Below, one piece after another: positions 17,504 to 28,848 of a DNA stretch of 64,000 bases. Origin of the DNA: Mesorhizobium jarvisii (GTDB taxonomy: Bacteria > Pseudomonadota > Alphaproteobacteria > Rhizobiales > Rhizobiaceae); the NCBI RefSeq assembly GCF_003601985.1, contig NZ_QZXA01000004.1, positions 372,001 to 436,000 of the forward strand, in the 5' to 3' direction. The translations under genes were made by a program, and so were the position numbers. The stretch's first letter is position 1. Every line of letters starts with the position of its first letter. The notes below the pieces were generated by a model. The model saw only the letters and a list, made by a program, of their open reading frames with translations, had not been told where the DNA came from and did not search any database.

Positions 17504-18151
17504 ATGACTGCAACGGCAAGCGAAGGTGACGACCGCATCATCCGCGAAAGCGGCATTGATGCGCGCATTGCGCTGATCGTCCAGCCGGTGCTGCGCGGCA
17601 TCGGCTTTCGCCTCGTGCGGGTGCATCTGTCCGGCCAGAACGGGCTGACGCTGCAGATCATGGCCGAACGCGAGGACGGCACCATGACCGTCGAGGACTG
17701 CGAAGAGGTCAGCCGCGCGGTGTCACCGGCGCTCGATGTCGATGATCCGATCGAAAAGGCCTATCATCTCGAAGTCTCTTCGCCCGGCATCGACCGGCCG
17801 TTGGTGCGAAAATCGGATTTCGTGACCTGGACCGGTCATCTGGTAAAGATGGAAACATCGGTCATCGTCGCGGATCGCAAGCGATTCAAGGGCAAGATCG
17901 CCGAGGCCGGTGAGAACGACGTGTTGATCGAGCGCGACAAGGCGGCCTATGGCGAGGAACCGACAGTGCGCGTGCCTTACGACGCCATTGCCGAAACCCG
18001 GCTGATCCTGACCGACGACCTCATTCGCGATGCGTTGTCGAAGGACAACAGGGCGCGCAAGGAAGCCAAGAAACGCCGCGGCGAACCGGATGACGACGTG
18101 CCCGAGGGTGCTGAGACGGACGCCACGGAAGAACACGAACAGGAAAGTTGA
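17504..18151 (+). CDS. rimP: Ribosome maturation factor RimP
   Basis: A 215-residue 30S maturation factor. The DUF150 core runs from about residue 15 to 165, with [16 protein letters not shown] and [12 protein letters not shown] as clear family blocks. The remaining 40 residues form a charged tail ([13 protein letters not shown] and acidic residues). ATG 17504 is preferred over TTG 17501. It leads the rimP-nusA-ylxR-infB-rbfA-truB operon and is preceded by a terminator-like hairpin, so its expression may be attenuated. Confidence 0.95.
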   Translation: MTATASEGDDRIIRESGIDARIALIVQPVLRGIGFRLVRVHLSGQNGLTLQIMAEREDGTMTVEDCEEVSRAVSPALDVDDPIEKAYHLEVSSPGIDRPLVRKSDFVTWTGHLVKMETSVIVADRKRFKGKIAEAGENDVLIERDKAAYGEEPTVRVPYDAIAETRLILTDDLIRDALSKDNRARKEAKKRRGEPDDDVPEGAETDATEEHEQES

Positions 18152-18199
18152 TTGAGCTGCCGGCCCCAAAGGTCCGGCAAACAGGCTCGGGAGAAAAAC

Positions 18200-19795
18200 A
18201 TGGTAGTAAGCGCCAACAGACTTGAACTGCTGCAGATTGCCGATGCGGTCGCGCGTGAAAAGTCGATCGACAAGTCGATCGTCATCGCCGCCATGGCCGA
18301 TGCGATCCAGAAGGCGGCGCGTTCGCGTTACGGCCAGGAGACCAACATCCGCGCCGACATCAACCCGAACACCGGCGAGATGAAGCTGCAGCGGCTGATG
18401 GAAGTGGTCGAAAAGGTCGACGACTACGCCACCCAGATCGCCATTTCCTCGGCTCGCGAGCGCAATCCCGACGCGCAGCTCGGCGACTTCATCGCCGAAC
18501 AGCTGCCGCCAATGGATTTCGGCCGCATCGCCGCGCAGTCGGCCAAGCAGGTCATCGTCCAGAAAGTGCGCGAGGCCGAGCGCGACCGCCAGTATGACGA
18601 ATACAAGGACCGCATCGGCGAGATCGTCAACGGCACCGTCAAGCGTGTCGAATATGGCAATGTCATAGTCGATCTCGGCCGTGGCGAGGCGATCATCCGC
18701 CGCGATGAGCTGATTCCGCGCGAAAACTACAAATATGGCGACCGCGTCCGCGCCTATGTCTACGACGTGCGCCGCGAGCAGCGCGGCCCGCAGATCTTCC
18801 TGTCGCGTACGCATCCGCAGTTCATGGCCAAGCTGTTCACCATGGAAGTGCCGGAAATCTATGACGGCATCATCGAGATCAAGTCGGTCGCCCGCGACCC
18901 GGGCTCGCGCGCCAAGATCGCCGTCATCTCGCGTGACAGTTCGATCGATCCGGTCGGCGCCTGCGTCGGTATGCGCGGCAGCCGCGTCCAGGCCGTCGTC
19001 GGCGAATTGCAGGGCGAGAAGATCGACATCATTCCGTGGTCGCCCTCGGCCGCCTCCTTCATCGTCAATGCGCTTCAGCCGGCGGAAGTCGCCAAGGTCG
19101 TGCTCGACGAGGACGCCGAGCGCATCGAGGTGGTGGTTCCCGACGATCAGCTGTCGCTGGCCATCGGCCGTCGCGGCCAGAACGTGCGTCTCGCCTCGCA
19201 ACTCACCGGCTGGGATATCGACATCCTGACGGAAGCCGAGGAATCCGAGCGCCGCCAGAAGGAATTCGTCGAGCGGTCGGCGCTGTTCATGGAAGCCCTC
19301 GATGTCGACGAGATGGTCGGCCAGGTGCTGGCCTCCGAAGGCTTCACCAGCGTCGAGGAAGTCGCCTATGTCGACGCCGGCGAAATCGCCTCGATCGACG
19401 GCTTCGACGACGACACCGCTTCCGAAATCCAGACCCGTGCCCGCGAGTACCTCGAAAAGATCGAGGCCGAGCATGACGAGAAGCGCAAGGCGCTGGGCGT
19501 CAAGGACGAACTGCGCGAAATTCCCGGCATCACCACCGCCATGATGGTGACGCTCGGCGAGGATGGCGTGAAGACGATCGAGGATTTCGCCGGCTATGCC
19601 GCCGACGACCTGACCGGTTGGAAGGAACGCAAGGACGGCGAGACCAAGGTCTATCCGGGCGTGCTGGCCAATCACGGTGTTTCGCGCGCCGATGCCGAAC
19701 AGATGGTGCTCAATGCCCGTCTCAAGGCCGGCTGGATTTCCGAAGACGAGCTTGTGGCCGAAGAAGCATCGGCTGACGAAGCCGTTGGTGCGTGA
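18200..19795 (+). CDS. nusA: Transcription termination/antitermination protein NusA
   Basis: A 531-residue NusA. The order is N-terminal RNA polymerase-binding domain (about 1-130), S1 domain, two KH domains (the second containing [18 protein letters not shown]), and C-terminal acidic repeats containing [14 protein letters not shown]. The family binds RNA polymerase and the nascent transcript to control pausing, termination and rrn antitermination. ATG 18200 with GGGAGAAA upstream is used; an upstream in-frame start is less likely. It lies between rimP and ylxR in the standard operon. Confidence 0.96.
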   Translation: MVVSANRLELLQIADAVAREKSIDKSIVIAAMADAIQKAARSRYGQETNIRADINPNTGEMKLQRLMEVVEKVDDYATQIAISSARERNPDAQLGDFIAEQLPPMDFGRIAAQSAKQVIVQKVREAERDRQYDEYKDRIGEIVNGTVKRVEYGNVIVDLGRGEAIIRRDELIPRENYKYGDRVRAYVYDVRREQRGPQIFLSRTHPQFMAKLFTMEVPEIYDGIIEIKSVARDPGSRAKIAVISRDSSIDPVGACVGMRGSRVQAVVGELQGEKIDIIPWSPSAASFIVNALQPAEVAKVVLDEDAERIEVVVPDDQLSLAIGRRGQNVRLASQLTGWDIDILTEAEESERRQKEFVERSALFMEALDVDEMVGQVLASEGFTSVEEVAYVDAGEIASIDGFDDDTASEIQTRAREYLEKIEAEHDEKRKALGVKDELREIPGITTAMMVTLGEDGVKTIEDFAGYAADDLTGWKERKDGETKVYPGVLANHGVSRADAEQMVLNARLKAGWISEDELVAEEASADEAVGA

Positions 19796-19833
19796 GGTGA
19801 AACCGCATCGCACACAACCCGCCCTTGGACGAG

Positions 19834-20484
19834 ATGAACGATCGCACCTGCATCGTTACCCGCAAGCAGGCCGAACCGGATGAACTGATCCGGTTCGTCG
19901 TCGGCCCGGATTCGGCCGTCGTTCCCGATCTCAAGAGAAATCTGCCCGGCCGCGGTTGCTGGGTGAGCGCCGACCGCCTACATATCGAGAAGGCGGCGGC
20001 CAAGAACCTTTTTGCCCGCGCCTTCAAGGCACAGGTGGTTGTGCCGCCGGATCTTGGCGGCATGGTCGATGGGCTGCTTTCCAGATCCGCTCTGGGCATG
20101 CTGGGTCTCGCCCGCAAGGCAGGCGCGATTTCTCTTGGCGCCACCAAGGTTGAGAGTGCCGTGCGCGGCGGGCTGGCGCTTTTCGTGCTCCACGCGACCG
20201 AAGCATCGGACGATGGCGTACGCAAGATCAGCCAGGCGCGGCGGGCGACCGTCCATATTGGCGGCCCTTCCATACTTGCCTACAAACTTTTCTCCGAGGC
20301 CGAGTTGAGCTTGGCATTGGGGGGTACAAATGTGATACATGCTGCCGTTCTCGCGGGAGACGCGGGTAAGGCGGTCCAGAAGCGCATGGTTGCGCTCGAC
20401 CGGTATCGGGGCGGTACCCCGGACGATCTGGCAATGCTTGCGGCCGTTGCTGACGAAGATGAGGCCGCAGAGGATATGGAATGA
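19834..20484 (+). CDS. YlxR-family RNA-binding protein with C-terminal L7Ae-like domain
   Basis: About 216 residues. The N-terminal YlxR (DUF448) domain shows RTCIVTRKQ and [11 protein letters not shown]; the C-terminal half ([21 protein letters not shown]) looks like an L7Ae/L30e ribosomal fold. Fusions of these two are common in alphaproteobacteria and the gene always lies between nusA and infB. A TTG start nine bases earlier (19825) is an alternative. The stop overlaps the infB start (ATGA), so the two are coupled. The role is probably RNA binding in the nusA-infB operon. Confidence 0.9.
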   Translation: MNDRTCIVTRKQAEPDELIRFVVGPDSAVVPDLKRNLPGRGCWVSADRLHIEKAAAKNLFARAFKAQVVVPPDLGGMVDGLLSRSALGMLGLARKAGAISLGATKVESAVRGGLALFVLHATEASDDGVRKISQARRATVHIGGPSILAYKLFSEAELSLALGGTNVIHAAVLAGDAGKAVQKRMVALDRYRGGTPDDLAMLAAVADEDEAAEDME

Positions 20485-23063
20485 GCGATACGAAATCGGG
20501 CGACGACAAGACGTTGAGTGTTACACCTAAGAAGACCTTGACGCTGAAGCGCCCCGGCATGGAACAGGGCACCGTGCGCCAGAACTTCTCGCATGGCCGT
20601 ACCAAGTCGGTCGTGGTCGAGACCAAGAAGCGCAAATTCTCCCTGCCCGGCGACAAGCCGGAGCCGGTTGCCGCTGCCCCTGTGCCCGTCTTCACGCCGA
20701 AGCCGCCCGTCGCCGCGGCCCCTGTCGTGCAGGAAGCGCCGAAGGCTGCGCCTCCGGCTCCCCCGCCGGCTCCGGTCGAGCGCAGCGGCATGGTGCTGAA
20801 CGAACTGTCGCGCAGCGAAATGGAAGCCCGCCGCAGAGCGCTGGAAGGGTCCAAGGTCCGCGAGGTCGAAGACCGTCAGCGCGCCGCCGAGGAAGCCAAG
20901 CGCCGGGCCGAGGACGAAGAGCGCCGCAAGCGCGAGCGCGAGGAATCCGCGCGCCGCCAGGCCGAGGAAGAGGCACGGCTGCAGGCCGAGGCCGAATCGC
21001 GCCGCCGCGCAGAAGAAGAGGCCCGCCGCCGCGCGCCGCTGGCCGCGGAGCTGGCAACGGCCGACGAAGAGGAAGAGGTCAAGCCGAAGCGGGCTGGCGC
21101 CGGCGCCCCGGTGCGTCGCCTGGTCACGCCCGAAGTGGCGCGTCCGGCCAAGCCGACCAAGGGCGAGGAAGACCGTCGCCGTGGCAAGCTGACTCTGAAT
21201 TCCGCGCTTTCCGATGAGGATGCGCGGGCCCGTTCGCTGTCGTCGATGCGTCGCCGCCAGGAGAAGTTCAAGCGCGCGATGCACAATGAGCCGCGCGAGA
21301 AAGTCATGCGCGAAGTGATCCTGCCCGAGACCATCACCATCCAGGAACTGGCGCAGCGCATGTCCGAACGTGCGGTCGATGTGGTCAAGTTCTTCATGAA
21401 GCAGGGCCAGATCCTGAAGCCGGGCGACGTCATCGACGCCGACACGGCCGAGTTGGTCGCCACCGAATTCGGCCACACGGTCCGCCGCGTTGCCGAATCC
21501 GACATCGAGGAAGGCCTGTTCAACATCGCCGACAACGCCGAGGATCTGGTGTCGCGTCCGCCGGTCGTGACCATCATGGGCCACGTCGACCACGGCAAGA
21601 CCTCGCTGCTCGATGCCATCCGCAACGCCAATGTCGTCTCCGGCGAGGCCGGCGGCATCACCCAGCATATCGGGGCCTATCAGGTCGAGAAGAACGGTCA
21701 GAAGATCACCTTCATCGATACGCCCGGCCACGCCGCCTTCACGGCGATGCGTGCTCGCGGCGCCCAGGCCACCGACATCGCTATCCTGGTGGTGGCGGCC
21801 GACGACAGCGTGATGCCGCAGACGATCGAATCGATCAGTCATGCCAAGGCGGCCGGCGTTCCGATCATCGTGGCCATCAACAAGATCGACAAGCATGACG
21901 CCGATCCGCAGAAGGTGCGCTCCGAACTGCTGCGCCATGAGGTCTTCGTCGAATCGATGGGCGGTGAAGTGCTTGACGTCGAAGTGTCGGCGACCAAGGG
22001 CACCAATCTCGACAAGCTGCTCGAGGCGATCCTGCTGCAAGCCGAAATCCTCGACCTGAAGGCCAATCCGGACCGTACCGCCGAGGGTGTCGTCATCGAA
22101 GCGCAGCTCGACAAGGGCCGTGGCCCCGTCGCCACCGTGCTGGTGCAGACCGGCACCTTGATGCCGGGCGACATCCTCGTCGCCGGCAACGAATGGGGCC
22201 GCGTGCGCGCTTTGGTCAACGATCGCGGCGAGCAGATCAAGGAGGCGCCGCCGGCGATGCCGGTCGAGGTGCTCGGCCTTCAGGGTACTCCGTTGGCCGG
22301 CGACCGCTTCGCCGTGGTCAACAATGAGGCCCGCGCCCGCGAGATCACCGAGTATCGCCAGCGCCTGGCGCGTGAGAAGGCGGTGGCCAAGCATGCCGGC
22401 CAGCGCGGCTCGCTCGAACAGATGATGTCGCAGTTGCAGACGAGCGGGTTGAAGGAATTCCCGTTGGTCATCAAGGGCGACGTGCAGGGCTCGATCGAGG
22501 CGATCAACGCCGCGTTGGACAAGCTCGGCACCGACGAGGTGCGTGCGCGCATCGTCCATGCCGGAGCCGGCGCCATCACCGAAAGCGACGTCTCGCTGGC
22601 GGAAACGTCTGGTGCGGCAATCATCGGCTTCAACGTCCGTGCCAACGTACAGGCACGTGCCGCGGCAGCCGCCGCGGGCATCGAAATCCGCTACTACTCG
22701 ATCATCTACAACCTCGTGGATGATGTGAAGGCGGCTTTGTCGGGCCTGCTGTCGCCGGAGCGTCGCGAGACCTTCATCGGCAATGCCGAGATCCTCGAGA
22801 TCTTCGACATCACCAAGGTCGGCAAGATCGCCGGCTGCCGTGTCACCGAAGGCAAGGTCGAGCGTGGCGCGGGCGTGCGCCTGATCCGCGACAACGTCGT
22901 CATCCACGAAGGCACGCTGAAGACGCTCAAGCGCTTCAAGGACGAGGTTTCGGAAGTCCCCGGCGGCCAGGAGTGCGGCATGGCCTTCCAGAACTACGAG
23001 GACATGCGCGTCGGCGACGTCATCGAGTGCTTCCGCGTCGAGATGGTAACCCGGACGCTCTGA
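20481..23063 (+). CDS. infB: Translation initiation factor IF-2
   Basis: An 860-residue GTPase. The first 300 residues carry an alphaproteobacterial basic N-terminus, a Pro/Ala-rich linker and a long Glu/Arg-rich coiled-coil with near-repeated AEEEARRRA units, then an IF2_N domain. The G domain follows, with [17 protein letters not shown] and NKID motifs, and domains II-IV end the protein. IF-2 brings initiator fMet-tRNA to the 30S subunit. The length is typical for Hyphomicrobiales. A 13-bp hairpin lies just after the stop. Confidence 0.97.
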   Translation: MSDTKSGDDKTLSVTPKKTLTLKRPGMEQGTVRQNFSHGRTKSVVVETKKRKFSLPGDKPEPVAAAPVPVFTPKPPVAAAPVVQEAPKAAPPAPPPAPVERSGMVLNELSRSEMEARRRALEGSKVREVEDRQRAAEEAKRRAEDEERRKREREESARRQAEEEARLQAEAESRRRAEEEARRRAPLAAELATADEEEEVKPKRAGAGAPVRRLVTPEVARPAKPTKGEEDRRRGKLTLNSALSDEDARARSLSSMRRRQEKFKRAMHNEPREKVMREVILPETITIQELAQRMSERAVDVVKFFMKQGQILKPGDVIDADTAELVATEFGHTVRRVAESDIEEGLFNIADNAEDLVSRPPVVTIMGHVDHGKTSLLDAIRNANVVSGEAGGITQHIGAYQVEKNGQKITFIDTPGHAAFTAMRARGAQATDIAILVVAADDSVMPQTIESISHAKAAGVPIIVAINKIDKHDADPQKVRSELLRHEVFVESMGGEVLDVEVSATKGTNLDKLLEAILLQAEILDLKANPDRTAEGVVIEAQLDKGRGPVATVLVQTGTLMPGDILVAGNEWGRVRALVNDRGEQIKEAPPAMPVEVLGLQGTPLAGDRFAVVNNEARAREITEYRQRLAREKAVAKHAGQRGSLEQMMSQLQTSGLKEFPLVIKGDVQGSIEAINAALDKLGTDEVRARIVHAGAGAITESDVSLAETSGAAIIGFNVRANVQARAAAAAAGIEIRYYSIIYNLVDDVKAALSGLLSPERRETFIGNAEILEIFDITKVGKIAGCRVTEGKVERGAGVRLIRDNVVIHEGTLKTLKRFKDEVSEVPGGQECGMAFQNYEDMRVGDVIECFRVEMVTRTL

Positions 23064-23083
23064 GTTCGCGTGACTTGTCCATG

Positions 23084-23119
23084 CCGGGCGGTGGTCGAAA
23101 GACCGCCGCCCGGAGTTTA
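23084..23119 (+). terminator. Strong hairpin after infB
   Basis: A 13-bp stem (23084-23096 with 23101-23113, one G-U pair) is closed by a GAAA tetraloop and followed by AGTTTATT. It may partly terminate the infB transcript, so rbfA-truB output could be lower or come from a second promoter. Confidence 0.6.
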
Positions 23120-23130
23120 TTGTGAAATTG

Positions 23131-23174
23131 CGCATCGTGCTTTTCGAAACCGAATTCGATTTCGGGCTGATGCG
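23131..23174. repeat. Degenerate intergenic palindrome between infB and rbfA
   Basis: CGCATC and GATGCG arms (23131-23136, 23169-23174) enclose a second pair, CGAAA with TTTCG (23145-23149, 23160-23164). The spacing and wording are like degenerate copies of the small rhizobial palindrome seen at 7008-7053. It sits in the 174-bp infB-rbfA gap. Confidence 0.45.
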
Positions 23175-23237
23175 TTGACATGTGAGACATGCGGCACGGT
23201 CCCATCCCGTGCCTCACGCTTTCAGGATTGAGAAAAA

Positions 23238-23708
23238 ATGCCCCGTCCAACCACATCCAGCCCGTCCCAGCGTATGCTGCGCGTTGCCGAACAGGTGCGC
23301 CACGCGCTCTCCGAAACGTTGCAACGCGGCGAAATCATCGATCCGTTGATCGAAAATACCGTTGTGTCGGTCTCGGAAGTGCGCATGTCGCCCGACCTGA
23401 GGGTTGCCACCGCCTTCGTTTCGCCGCTTGGCGCCAAGGACACCGACGCTGTTGTCGAGGCGTTGAACAAGCATGCGAAATTCGTCCGTGGCCGTGTCTC
23501 CGGCGCTCTGCGGCAGATGAAGTTCATGCCGGAGTTCCGCTTCAAGCTCGACACTTCCTTCGACAATTTCGCCAGGATCAATGATCTGCTGAAGTCGCCT
23601 GAAGTGGCACGCGATCTCGATGCGGACGACGACAAGACCAAAGACGACAAGGCCAAAGACGATAAGGCCAAAGACGACAAGGCCAAAGACGACAGGGACA
23701 GCGAATAA
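23238..23708 (+). CDS. rbfA: Ribosome-binding factor A with a repetitive acidic/basic tail
   Basis: A 156-residue protein. The first 125 residues match the RbfA KH-like fold ([18 protein letters not shown] at the start, FKLDTSFDN near the end of the core). RbfA binds the 30S subunit and helps 16S 5' end maturation. The C-terminus is an almost pure KAKDD repeat encoded by a 15-bp tandem repeat (about 23626-23700), a low-complexity extension I do not regard as part of the fold. The stop overlaps the truB start (TAATG). Confidence 0.94.
   Translation: MPRPTTSSPSQRMLRVAEQVRHALSETLQRGEIIDPLIENTVVSVSEVRMSPDLRVATAFVSPLGAKDTDAVVEALNKHAKFVRGRVSGALRQMKFMPEFRFKLDTSFDNFARINDLLKSPEVARDLDADDDKTKDDKAKDDKAKDDKAKDDRDSE
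23626..23700 (+). repeat. 15-bp tandem repeat inside the rbfA tail
   Basis: A GACGACAAGGCCAAA-type unit recurs about four to five times with one or two base changes per copy, encoding DDKAK units. Such in-frame repeats can change copy number by slippage without breaking the frame. Confidence 0.75.
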
Positions 23709-24685
23709 TGGGGCGCCGCGGCAAGAAGAAGGGCCGGCCGGTCTCCGGCTGGGTGGTGCTGGACAAGCCGGTAGGCATGGGCTCGACCGAGGCCGTGTCG
23801 AAGATCAAATGGCTGTTCCAGGCGGAAAAGGCCGGCCATGCCGGCACGCTCGATCCGCTGGCTTCCGGCATGCTGCCGATCGCGCTCGGTGAGGCCACCA
23901 AGACCGTTCCCTACGTGCAGGACGGCGCCAAGATTTACCGCTTCACCGTCGCCTGGGGGCAGGAGCGCTCGACCGATGATCTTGAAGGGCCGGTGACGAA
24001 GAGTTCAGACCTCCGTCCGGCGGAAGTAGAGGTCAAGGCGCTGCTGCCGAAATACACCGGCGTCATCATGCAGACGCCGCCGCAATTCTCGGCCATCAAG
24101 ATCGCAGGCGAACGCGCCTACGACCTCGCCCGCGAAGGCGAGACTGTCGATATCCCCGCGCGCGAGATCGAGATCGGCCGCCTCGACGTCATCGAACACC
24201 ACGCGGACCACACCGTTTTCGAGGTCGAATGCGGCAAGGGCACCTATGTGCGCTCGCTGGCCCGTGACATGGGCCGCGACCTTGGCTGCTTCGGCCATAT
24301 CAGCGATTTGCGCCGAGTCGAGGTCGAGCCGTTCACATCCGAGGATTTCGTCACCATCGCCGAACTGGAAGCGGCCCGTTTCGGTGCGCAAGGCGAGGAC
24401 AAGCCGGAGCCTGCCGACGACGCCGATGCGATTGACGTGCCGGTAGACTTCAGCGCGATCGACGCGCTTCTGGTCGACACGTCGGCGGCTCTCGACTGCC
24501 TGCCGCAGATCGCCATCAGCGACGATGCGGCGACCAAGATCCGCCTCGGCAATCCGGTCATCATTCGCGGCCGCGATGCGCCTGTCGAGGCCGAGGAAGC
24601 CTGTGCGACGGCTCGCGGCAAGCTGGTGGCCATCGGCGCGATCGAACAAGGCATGTTCAAGCCCAAGCGGGTCTTTGCCGGGTGA
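23708..24685 (+). CDS. truB: tRNA pseudouridine(55) synthase
   Basis: A 325-residue pseudouridine synthase making psi55 in the T-loop of tRNAs. The catalytic aspartate lies in [19 protein letters not shown], near residue 47, the TruB signature. A PUA-like C-terminal segment follows an acidic linker around residues 230-250 ([13 protein letters not shown]), which is longer than in E. coli. It is the last gene of the rimP-nusA-infB operon here, coupled to rbfA by a stop-start overlap. Confidence 0.95.
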   Translation: MGRRGKKKGRPVSGWVVLDKPVGMGSTEAVSKIKWLFQAEKAGHAGTLDPLASGMLPIALGEATKTVPYVQDGAKIYRFTVAWGQERSTDDLEGPVTKSSDLRPAEVEVKALLPKYTGVIMQTPPQFSAIKIAGERAYDLAREGETVDIPAREIEIGRLDVIEHHADHTVFEVECGKGTYVRSLARDMGRDLGCFGHISDLRRVEVEPFTSEDFVTIAELEAARFGAQGEDKPEPADDADAIDVPVDFSAIDALLVDTSAALDCLPQIAISDDAATKIRLGNPVIIRGRDAPVEAEEACATARGKLVAIGAIEQGMFKPKRVFAG

Positions 24686-24729
24686 CGGCTCTCGTCTAAC
24701 TTCACGTCGATTCTACGATCGAGGGGCAG

Positions 24730-25824
24730 ATGGCAAAGGCCGATGCGGTGAAGAAGCGGGCGCCGGTGAAGACGCGGCGGCCGCCCGTCGGCGCTTCGCC
24801 GGGCACGCTGATCGCCGATCCGGCGGCGCGACGCTCCGAATTGCGGCTGACCCTGATCTCGCCGCAGAAGTTCAAGACCATCGACAATGCCAGCATCGAC
24901 GATGTCGAGGCCAATTGCCACAAATGGCCGGTGATCTGGCTCGACTGCACCGGCCTCGCCAACATCCCGCTGATCGAGGAGATCGGCCGCATCTTCAGCC
25001 TGCATCCGCTGGCGCTGGAGGATGTCGTCAACACCGGCCAGCGGCCCAAGGTCGATTTCTTCGAGGATCATGCCTTCGTCGTCGTGCGCATGATCGACGA
25101 TGTCACCGCCCATCGCTACGAACAGATCGCCCTCTTCGTCGGCGAGAACTTCGTCGTCACTTTCCAGGAGCGCGAGGGCGATCCGTTCGACCCGGTGCGC
25201 AAGCGCATCGAGAGTTCGGCGCCCAACCGCTTGCGCACGCGCGGCGCCGACTATCTGGCCTACGCGCTGATCGACGCCATCGTCGACAGCTATTTCCCGC
25301 CAATCGAGGCGGCCGGCGACCTGGTCGACGGCATCGAGGATGAGATGCTGCATTCCACGCACAAGCATCAGATGCGGCAGCTGCACGAATTGCGGCGCGA
25401 CGCCAATGTGCTGAAGGGCGTGCTGTGGCCGATGCGCGATGCGCTGGCGACGCTGATCCGCAACGACGTGCCCTATGTCAGAGCCGAGACCAAGGTCTTC
25501 CTCAATGACACGCTCGACCACTCGCTCAGGCTGATCGAACTGGTCGAGACCCAGCGCGACATGCTGACCGGGCTGATCGAGATGCACCTGTCGCTGAGCC
25601 AGGCGCGCACCAACGACGTCATCAGCTATCTCACCATCGTCTCGGTCATCTTTATGCCGCTCACCTTCCTGGTCGGCGTCTGGGGCATGAATTTCAGTCC
25701 CGATACCTCGCCATGGAACATGCCGGAGCTGCGGTCTTACTATGGTTATCCGGCGGCACTCGTCTTCATGCTGCTTGTCGCGGTCGGCCTGATTGCCTTC
25801 TTCAAATGGAAGAAATGGCTTTAA
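24730..25824 (+). CDS. CorA-family magnesium/divalent cation transporter
   Basis: A 364-residue transporter. A soluble N-terminal domain and a long helix precede two C-terminal transmembrane segments (about residues 300-320 and 340-360). The selectivity motif GMN is present in WGMNFSPDT between them, as in Mg2+/Co2+ CorA channels; Trp replaces the usual Tyr before GMN, as in many rhizobial copies. The charged C-terminal end KWKKW fits the cytoplasmic tail. It is not obviously part of the truB operon (44-bp gap). Confidence 0.92.
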   Translation: MAKADAVKKRAPVKTRRPPVGASPGTLIADPAARRSELRLTLISPQKFKTIDNASIDDVEANCHKWPVIWLDCTGLANIPLIEEIGRIFSLHPLALEDVVNTGQRPKVDFFEDHAFVVVRMIDDVTAHRYEQIALFVGENFVVTFQEREGDPFDPVRKRIESSAPNRLRTRGADYLAYALIDAIVDSYFPPIEAAGDLVDGIEDEMLHSTHKHQMRQLHELRRDANVLKGVLWPMRDALATLIRNDVPYVRAETKVFLNDTLDHSLRLIELVETQRDMLTGLIEMHLSLSQARTNDVISYLTIVSVIFMPLTFLVGVWGMNFSPDTSPWNMPELRSYYGYPAALVFMLLVAVGLIAFFKWKKWL

Positions 25825-26007
25825 AGCCGACAAAACTTGCCATTTTGAGCTGAAAAGCCGGCTTGGTGAATTGGGCTGGTGTTTTGCCGGGAATTGCACT
25901 ATATGCGCCGCAGCATAGCGCCACGACGCTTTGCCTGCACCGGCCCCTGCTGGACGACATCCCGGCTGAGGGCGACCCGTTTCCTCAAACAGATAAGGAA
26001 AAACACG
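25825..26007 (+). promoter_or_regulatory. rpsO promoter and leader region
   Basis: This 183-bp gap contains CTATAT at 25899-25904, a good alphaproteobacterial -10 box, though without a clear -35 at the right distance. The mRNA leader would then be about 100 nt and GC-rich with self-complementary parts. S15 represses its own mRNA through leader structures in several bacteria, so such control is plausible here; no specific S15 site was identified. Confidence 0.35.
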
Positions 26008-26277
26008 ATGTCGATTACTGCCGAGCGCAAAAAGGAATTGATGGGTGAATTCGCGACCGCCAAGGGCGATACCGGGTCTCCGGAAGTCCAGGTGGCCATC
26101 CTTTCCGAGCGCATCAAGAACCTGACCGACCATTTCAAGGACCACAAGAAGGATAACCATTCCCGCCGTGGTCTGCTCGCTCTCGTGTCCCAGCGCCGCA
26201 GCCTGCTTGATTACCTCAAGCGCAAGGACGACGCGCGCTATCAGACACTGATCGAGAAGCTCGGTCTGCGCCGTTGA
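26008..26277 (+). CDS. rpsO: 30S ribosomal protein S15
   Basis: An 89-residue protein with the complete S15 pattern ([31 protein letters not shown] and a basic C-terminus ending LGLRR). ATG 26008 follows GATAAGGAA. S15 binds 16S rRNA early in 30S assembly. The rpsO-pnp order is conserved across proteobacteria. A strong hairpin lies 7 bp past the stop, and pnp starts 400 bp downstream. Confidence 0.97.
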   Translation: MSITAERKKELMGEFATAKGDTGSPEVQVAILSERIKNLTDHFKDHKKDNHSRRGLLALVSQRRSLLDYLKRKDDARYQTLIEKLGLRR

Positions 26278-26284
26278 CGAATTG

Positions 26285-26315
26285 ACCGGCGGGCTCCCTC
26301 AAGGAGTCCGCCGGT
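26285..26315 (+). terminator. Long hairpin between rpsO and pnp
   Basis: A 13-bp stem (26285-26297 with 26303-26315, one G-U pair) and five-base loop (CTCAA) follow rpsO. It lacks a T-run. In enteric bacteria the rpsO-pnp spacer holds a terminator and an RNase III site, so a processing role is plausible. The rest of the 26316-26677 gap shows no gene I can support; AAAGGACA precedes pnp. Confidence 0.55.
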
Positions 26316-26677
26316 CGCGCATTCGAGCACCGGGGCCAATCCGATCTCGAATGCAGGACTGGAGCGCCGCGCACCCCATCGGGATGCCGGACGGACGCTC
26401 CGAAAAGCTGAATTGCGCATGACGTGTTCCGTAAACCGGGGTCGTGCGCGGGCCGGTCGATCGATTGGCCATATCCGGCTTCGAGCGCGCAGAGGGCCAC
26501 TCGGAGCCACCCATGGACGGTCATGGGGCAGGATTGCAGGACGCTCGTATGGCCACCGTGCCGACAGACCCGAGCCTCCCGTTGTCTTGCCCGTGGCTGC
26601 CCGAGAAAGGAAGCCAGGGGAAAGGGCACCCGCGCACGCTGAAACGGCGCGGCCCTTCCTCATACAAAGGACAAGAC

Positions 26678-28825
26678 ATGTTCAATCAGCACAAAGTGGA
26701 AATCGAATGGGGCGGTCGCCCGCTCATCCTCGAAACCGGCAAGATCGCCCGTCAGGCTGACGGCGCCGTGCTCGCCACCTACGGCGAGACCAAGGTTCTG
26801 GCCACCGTCGTTTCGATGAAGGAGCCCAAGCCCGGCCTCGATTTCTTTCCGCTGACCGTCAACTACCAGGAAAAGACCTATGCCGCCGGCAAGATCCCGG
26901 GCGGCTATTTCAAGCGGGAAGGCCGTCCGAGCGAAAAGGAAACGCTGGTTTCGCGCCTCATCGACCGCCCGATCCGTCCGCTCTTCGCCGACGGCTACAA
27001 GAACGACACGCAGATCGTCGTCACCGTCGTCCAGCACGATCTCGAAAATGATCCGGACATCCTGTCGATCGTCGCCACCTCGGCCGCCCTGACCCTGTCG
27101 GGCGTTCCCTTCATGGGCCCGGTCGGCGGCGCGCGCGTCGGCTACATCAACGGCGAATACGTCCTGAACCCGCACATCGACGAAATGCAGGAATCCAAGC
27201 TCGACCTCGTCGTCGCCGGCACCGCTGACGCCGTGCTGATGGTTGAGTCGGAAGCCAAGGAACTTGGCGAAGAGCTGATGCTCGGCGCTGTCATGTTCGG
27301 CCACAAGGGCTTCCAGCCGGTCATCGACGCCATCATCAAGCTGGCCGAAGTCGCCGCCAAGGAGCCGCGCGACTTCACCGCGCCGGACTATTCCGCGCTT
27401 GAAGGCGAGATGCTGAAGATCGTCGGCGACGAGCTCAGCAATGCCTACAAGATCACCGACAAGCAGCAGCGCTATGCCGCCGTCGACGCCGTCAAGGCGA
27501 AGGTCAAGGCAGCCTTTGCTCCGGCCGAAGGCGAAGAGGCCAAGTACACCTCCGAGCAGATCGGCTCGGTGTTCAAGGAACTCCAGGCCAAGGTCGTGCG
27601 CTGGAACATCCTCGACACCGGCTCGCGCATCGACGGTCGCGACCTGAAGACGGTCCGCAAGATCGTTTCGGAAGTCGGCGTCCTGCCGCGCACCCATGGT
27701 TCGGCCCTGTTCACGCGCGGCGAGACCCAGGCGCTGGTCGTTGCCACGCTCGGCACCGGCGAAGACGAGCAGTATGTCGATTCGCTGACCGGCATGTACA
27801 AGGAGAAGTTCCTCCTTCACTACAACTTCCCTCCCTATTCCGTCGGTGAGACCGGCCGCATGGGTTCGCCGGGCCGCCGCGAAATTGGCCACGGCAAGCT
27901 CGCCTGGCGCGCCATCCGTCCGATGCTGCCGAGCGCTGACCAGTTCCCCTACACGCTGCGCGTCGTCTCGGAGATCACCGAGTCCAACGGCTCGTCCTCG
28001 ATGGCCACCGTCTGCGGCACCTCGCTGGCGCTGATGGATGCCGGCGTGCCGCTGGCCAAGCCCGTTGCCGGTATCGCCATGGGCCTGATCAAGGAAGGTG
28101 AGCGCTTCGCCGTGCTCTCCGACATCCTGGGCGACGAGGATCACCTCGGCGACATGGACTTCAAGGTCGCCGGCACCGCCAACGGCATCACCTCGCTGCA
28201 GATGGACATCAAGATCGAGGGCATCACCGAGGAGATCATGAAGATCGCGCTGGATCAGGCCAAGGACGGCCGCCAGCATATCCTCGGCGAAATGGCGCAT
28301 GCCCTGACCGGCGCCCGCCCCGAACTCGGCGAGTTCGCGCCGCGCATCGAGGTCATGCATATCCCGACCGACAAGATCCGCGATGTCATCGGTTCGGGCG
28401 GCAAGGTCATCCGCGAGATCGTCGAGAAGACCGGCGCTAAGATCAACATCGAGGACGACGGCACGGTGAAGATCGCTTCCTCGAACGCCAAGGAGATCGA
28501 GGCGGCGAAGAAGTGGATCCACACCATCGTCGCCGAGCCGGAAGTCGGCGAGATCTACGAAGGCACGGTCGTCAAGACCGCCGACTTCGGCGCCTTCGTC
28601 AACTTCTTCGGTCCGCGTGACGGCCTCGTCCACATCTCGCAGCTCGCCAATGAGCGGGTCGCCAAGACCTCGGACGTCGTCAAGGAAGGCGACAAGGTCT
28701 GGGTCAAGCTGATGGGCTTCGACGAACGCGGCAAGGTCCGCCTGTCCATGAAGGTCGTCGACCAGGCCACAGGCAAGGAAATCGTGCGCGACAAGAAGGC
28801 CGAAGGCGAAGAAGACGCCGCCTGA
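26678..28825 (+). CDS. pnp: Polyribonucleotide nucleotidyltransferase (PNPase)
   Basis: A 715-residue 3'-5' exoribonuclease. Two RNase PH domains flank a helical linker, then KH ([20 protein letters not shown]) and S1 domains complete the standard order. The first residues [16 protein letters not shown] are typical of alphaproteobacteria. ATG 26678 has AAAGGACA upstream; in-frame extension to 26444 is rejected because it lacks family sequence. Its long leader may be a site of autoregulation, as known in E. coli. A clear terminator follows the gene. Confidence 0.97.
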   Translation: MFNQHKVEIEWGGRPLILETGKIARQADGAVLATYGETKVLATVVSMKEPKPGLDFFPLTVNYQEKTYAAGKIPGGYFKREGRPSEKETLVSRLIDRPIRPLFADGYKNDTQIVVTVVQHDLENDPDILSIVATSAALTLSGVPFMGPVGGARVGYINGEYVLNPHIDEMQESKLDLVVAGTADAVLMVESEAKELGEELMLGAVMFGHKGFQPVIDAIIKLAEVAAKEPRDFTAPDYSALEGEMLKIVGDELSNAYKITDKQQRYAAVDAVKAKVKAAFAPAEGEEAKYTSEQIGSVFKELQAKVVRWNILDTGSRIDGRDLKTVRKIVSEVGVLPRTHGSALFTRGETQALVVATLGTGEDEQYVDSLTGMYKEKFLLHYNFPPYSVGETGRMGSPGRREIGHGKLAWRAIRPMLPSADQFPYTLRVVSEITESNGSSSMATVCGTSLALMDAGVPLAKPVAGIAMGLIKEGERFAVLSDILGDEDHLGDMDFKVAGTANGITSLQMDIKIEGITEEIMKIALDQAKDGRQHILGEMAHALTGARPELGEFAPRIEVMHIPTDKIRDVIGSGGKVIREIVEKTGAKINIEDDGTVKIASSNAKEIEAAKKWIHTIVAEPEVGEIYEGTVVKTADFGAFVNFFGPRDGLVHISQLANERVAKTSDVVKEGDKVWVKLMGFDERGKVRLSMKVVDQATGKEIVRDKKAEGEEDAA

Positions 28826-28848
28826 GCGCTCTGACAGAAAAATCGAAG

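Noticed and set aside
17723..19813. Minus-strand ORF of 696 codons opposite rimP/nusA
   Set aside because: Shadow of GC-rich coding DNA; low-complexity composition.
20280..23135. Minus-strand ORF of 951 codons opposite infB
   Set aside because: It is antisense to a clear IF-2 gene and its translation is Arg/Asp/His-rich without any domain, as expected from high-GC codon bias.
24244..26160. Minus-strand ORF of 638 codons opposite truB/corA/rpsO
   Set aside because: Spans three real plus-strand genes and has no recognisable domain.
26660..28633. Minus-strand ORF of 657 codons opposite pnp
   Set aside because: Antisense to PNPase, no ribosome site or family motif.
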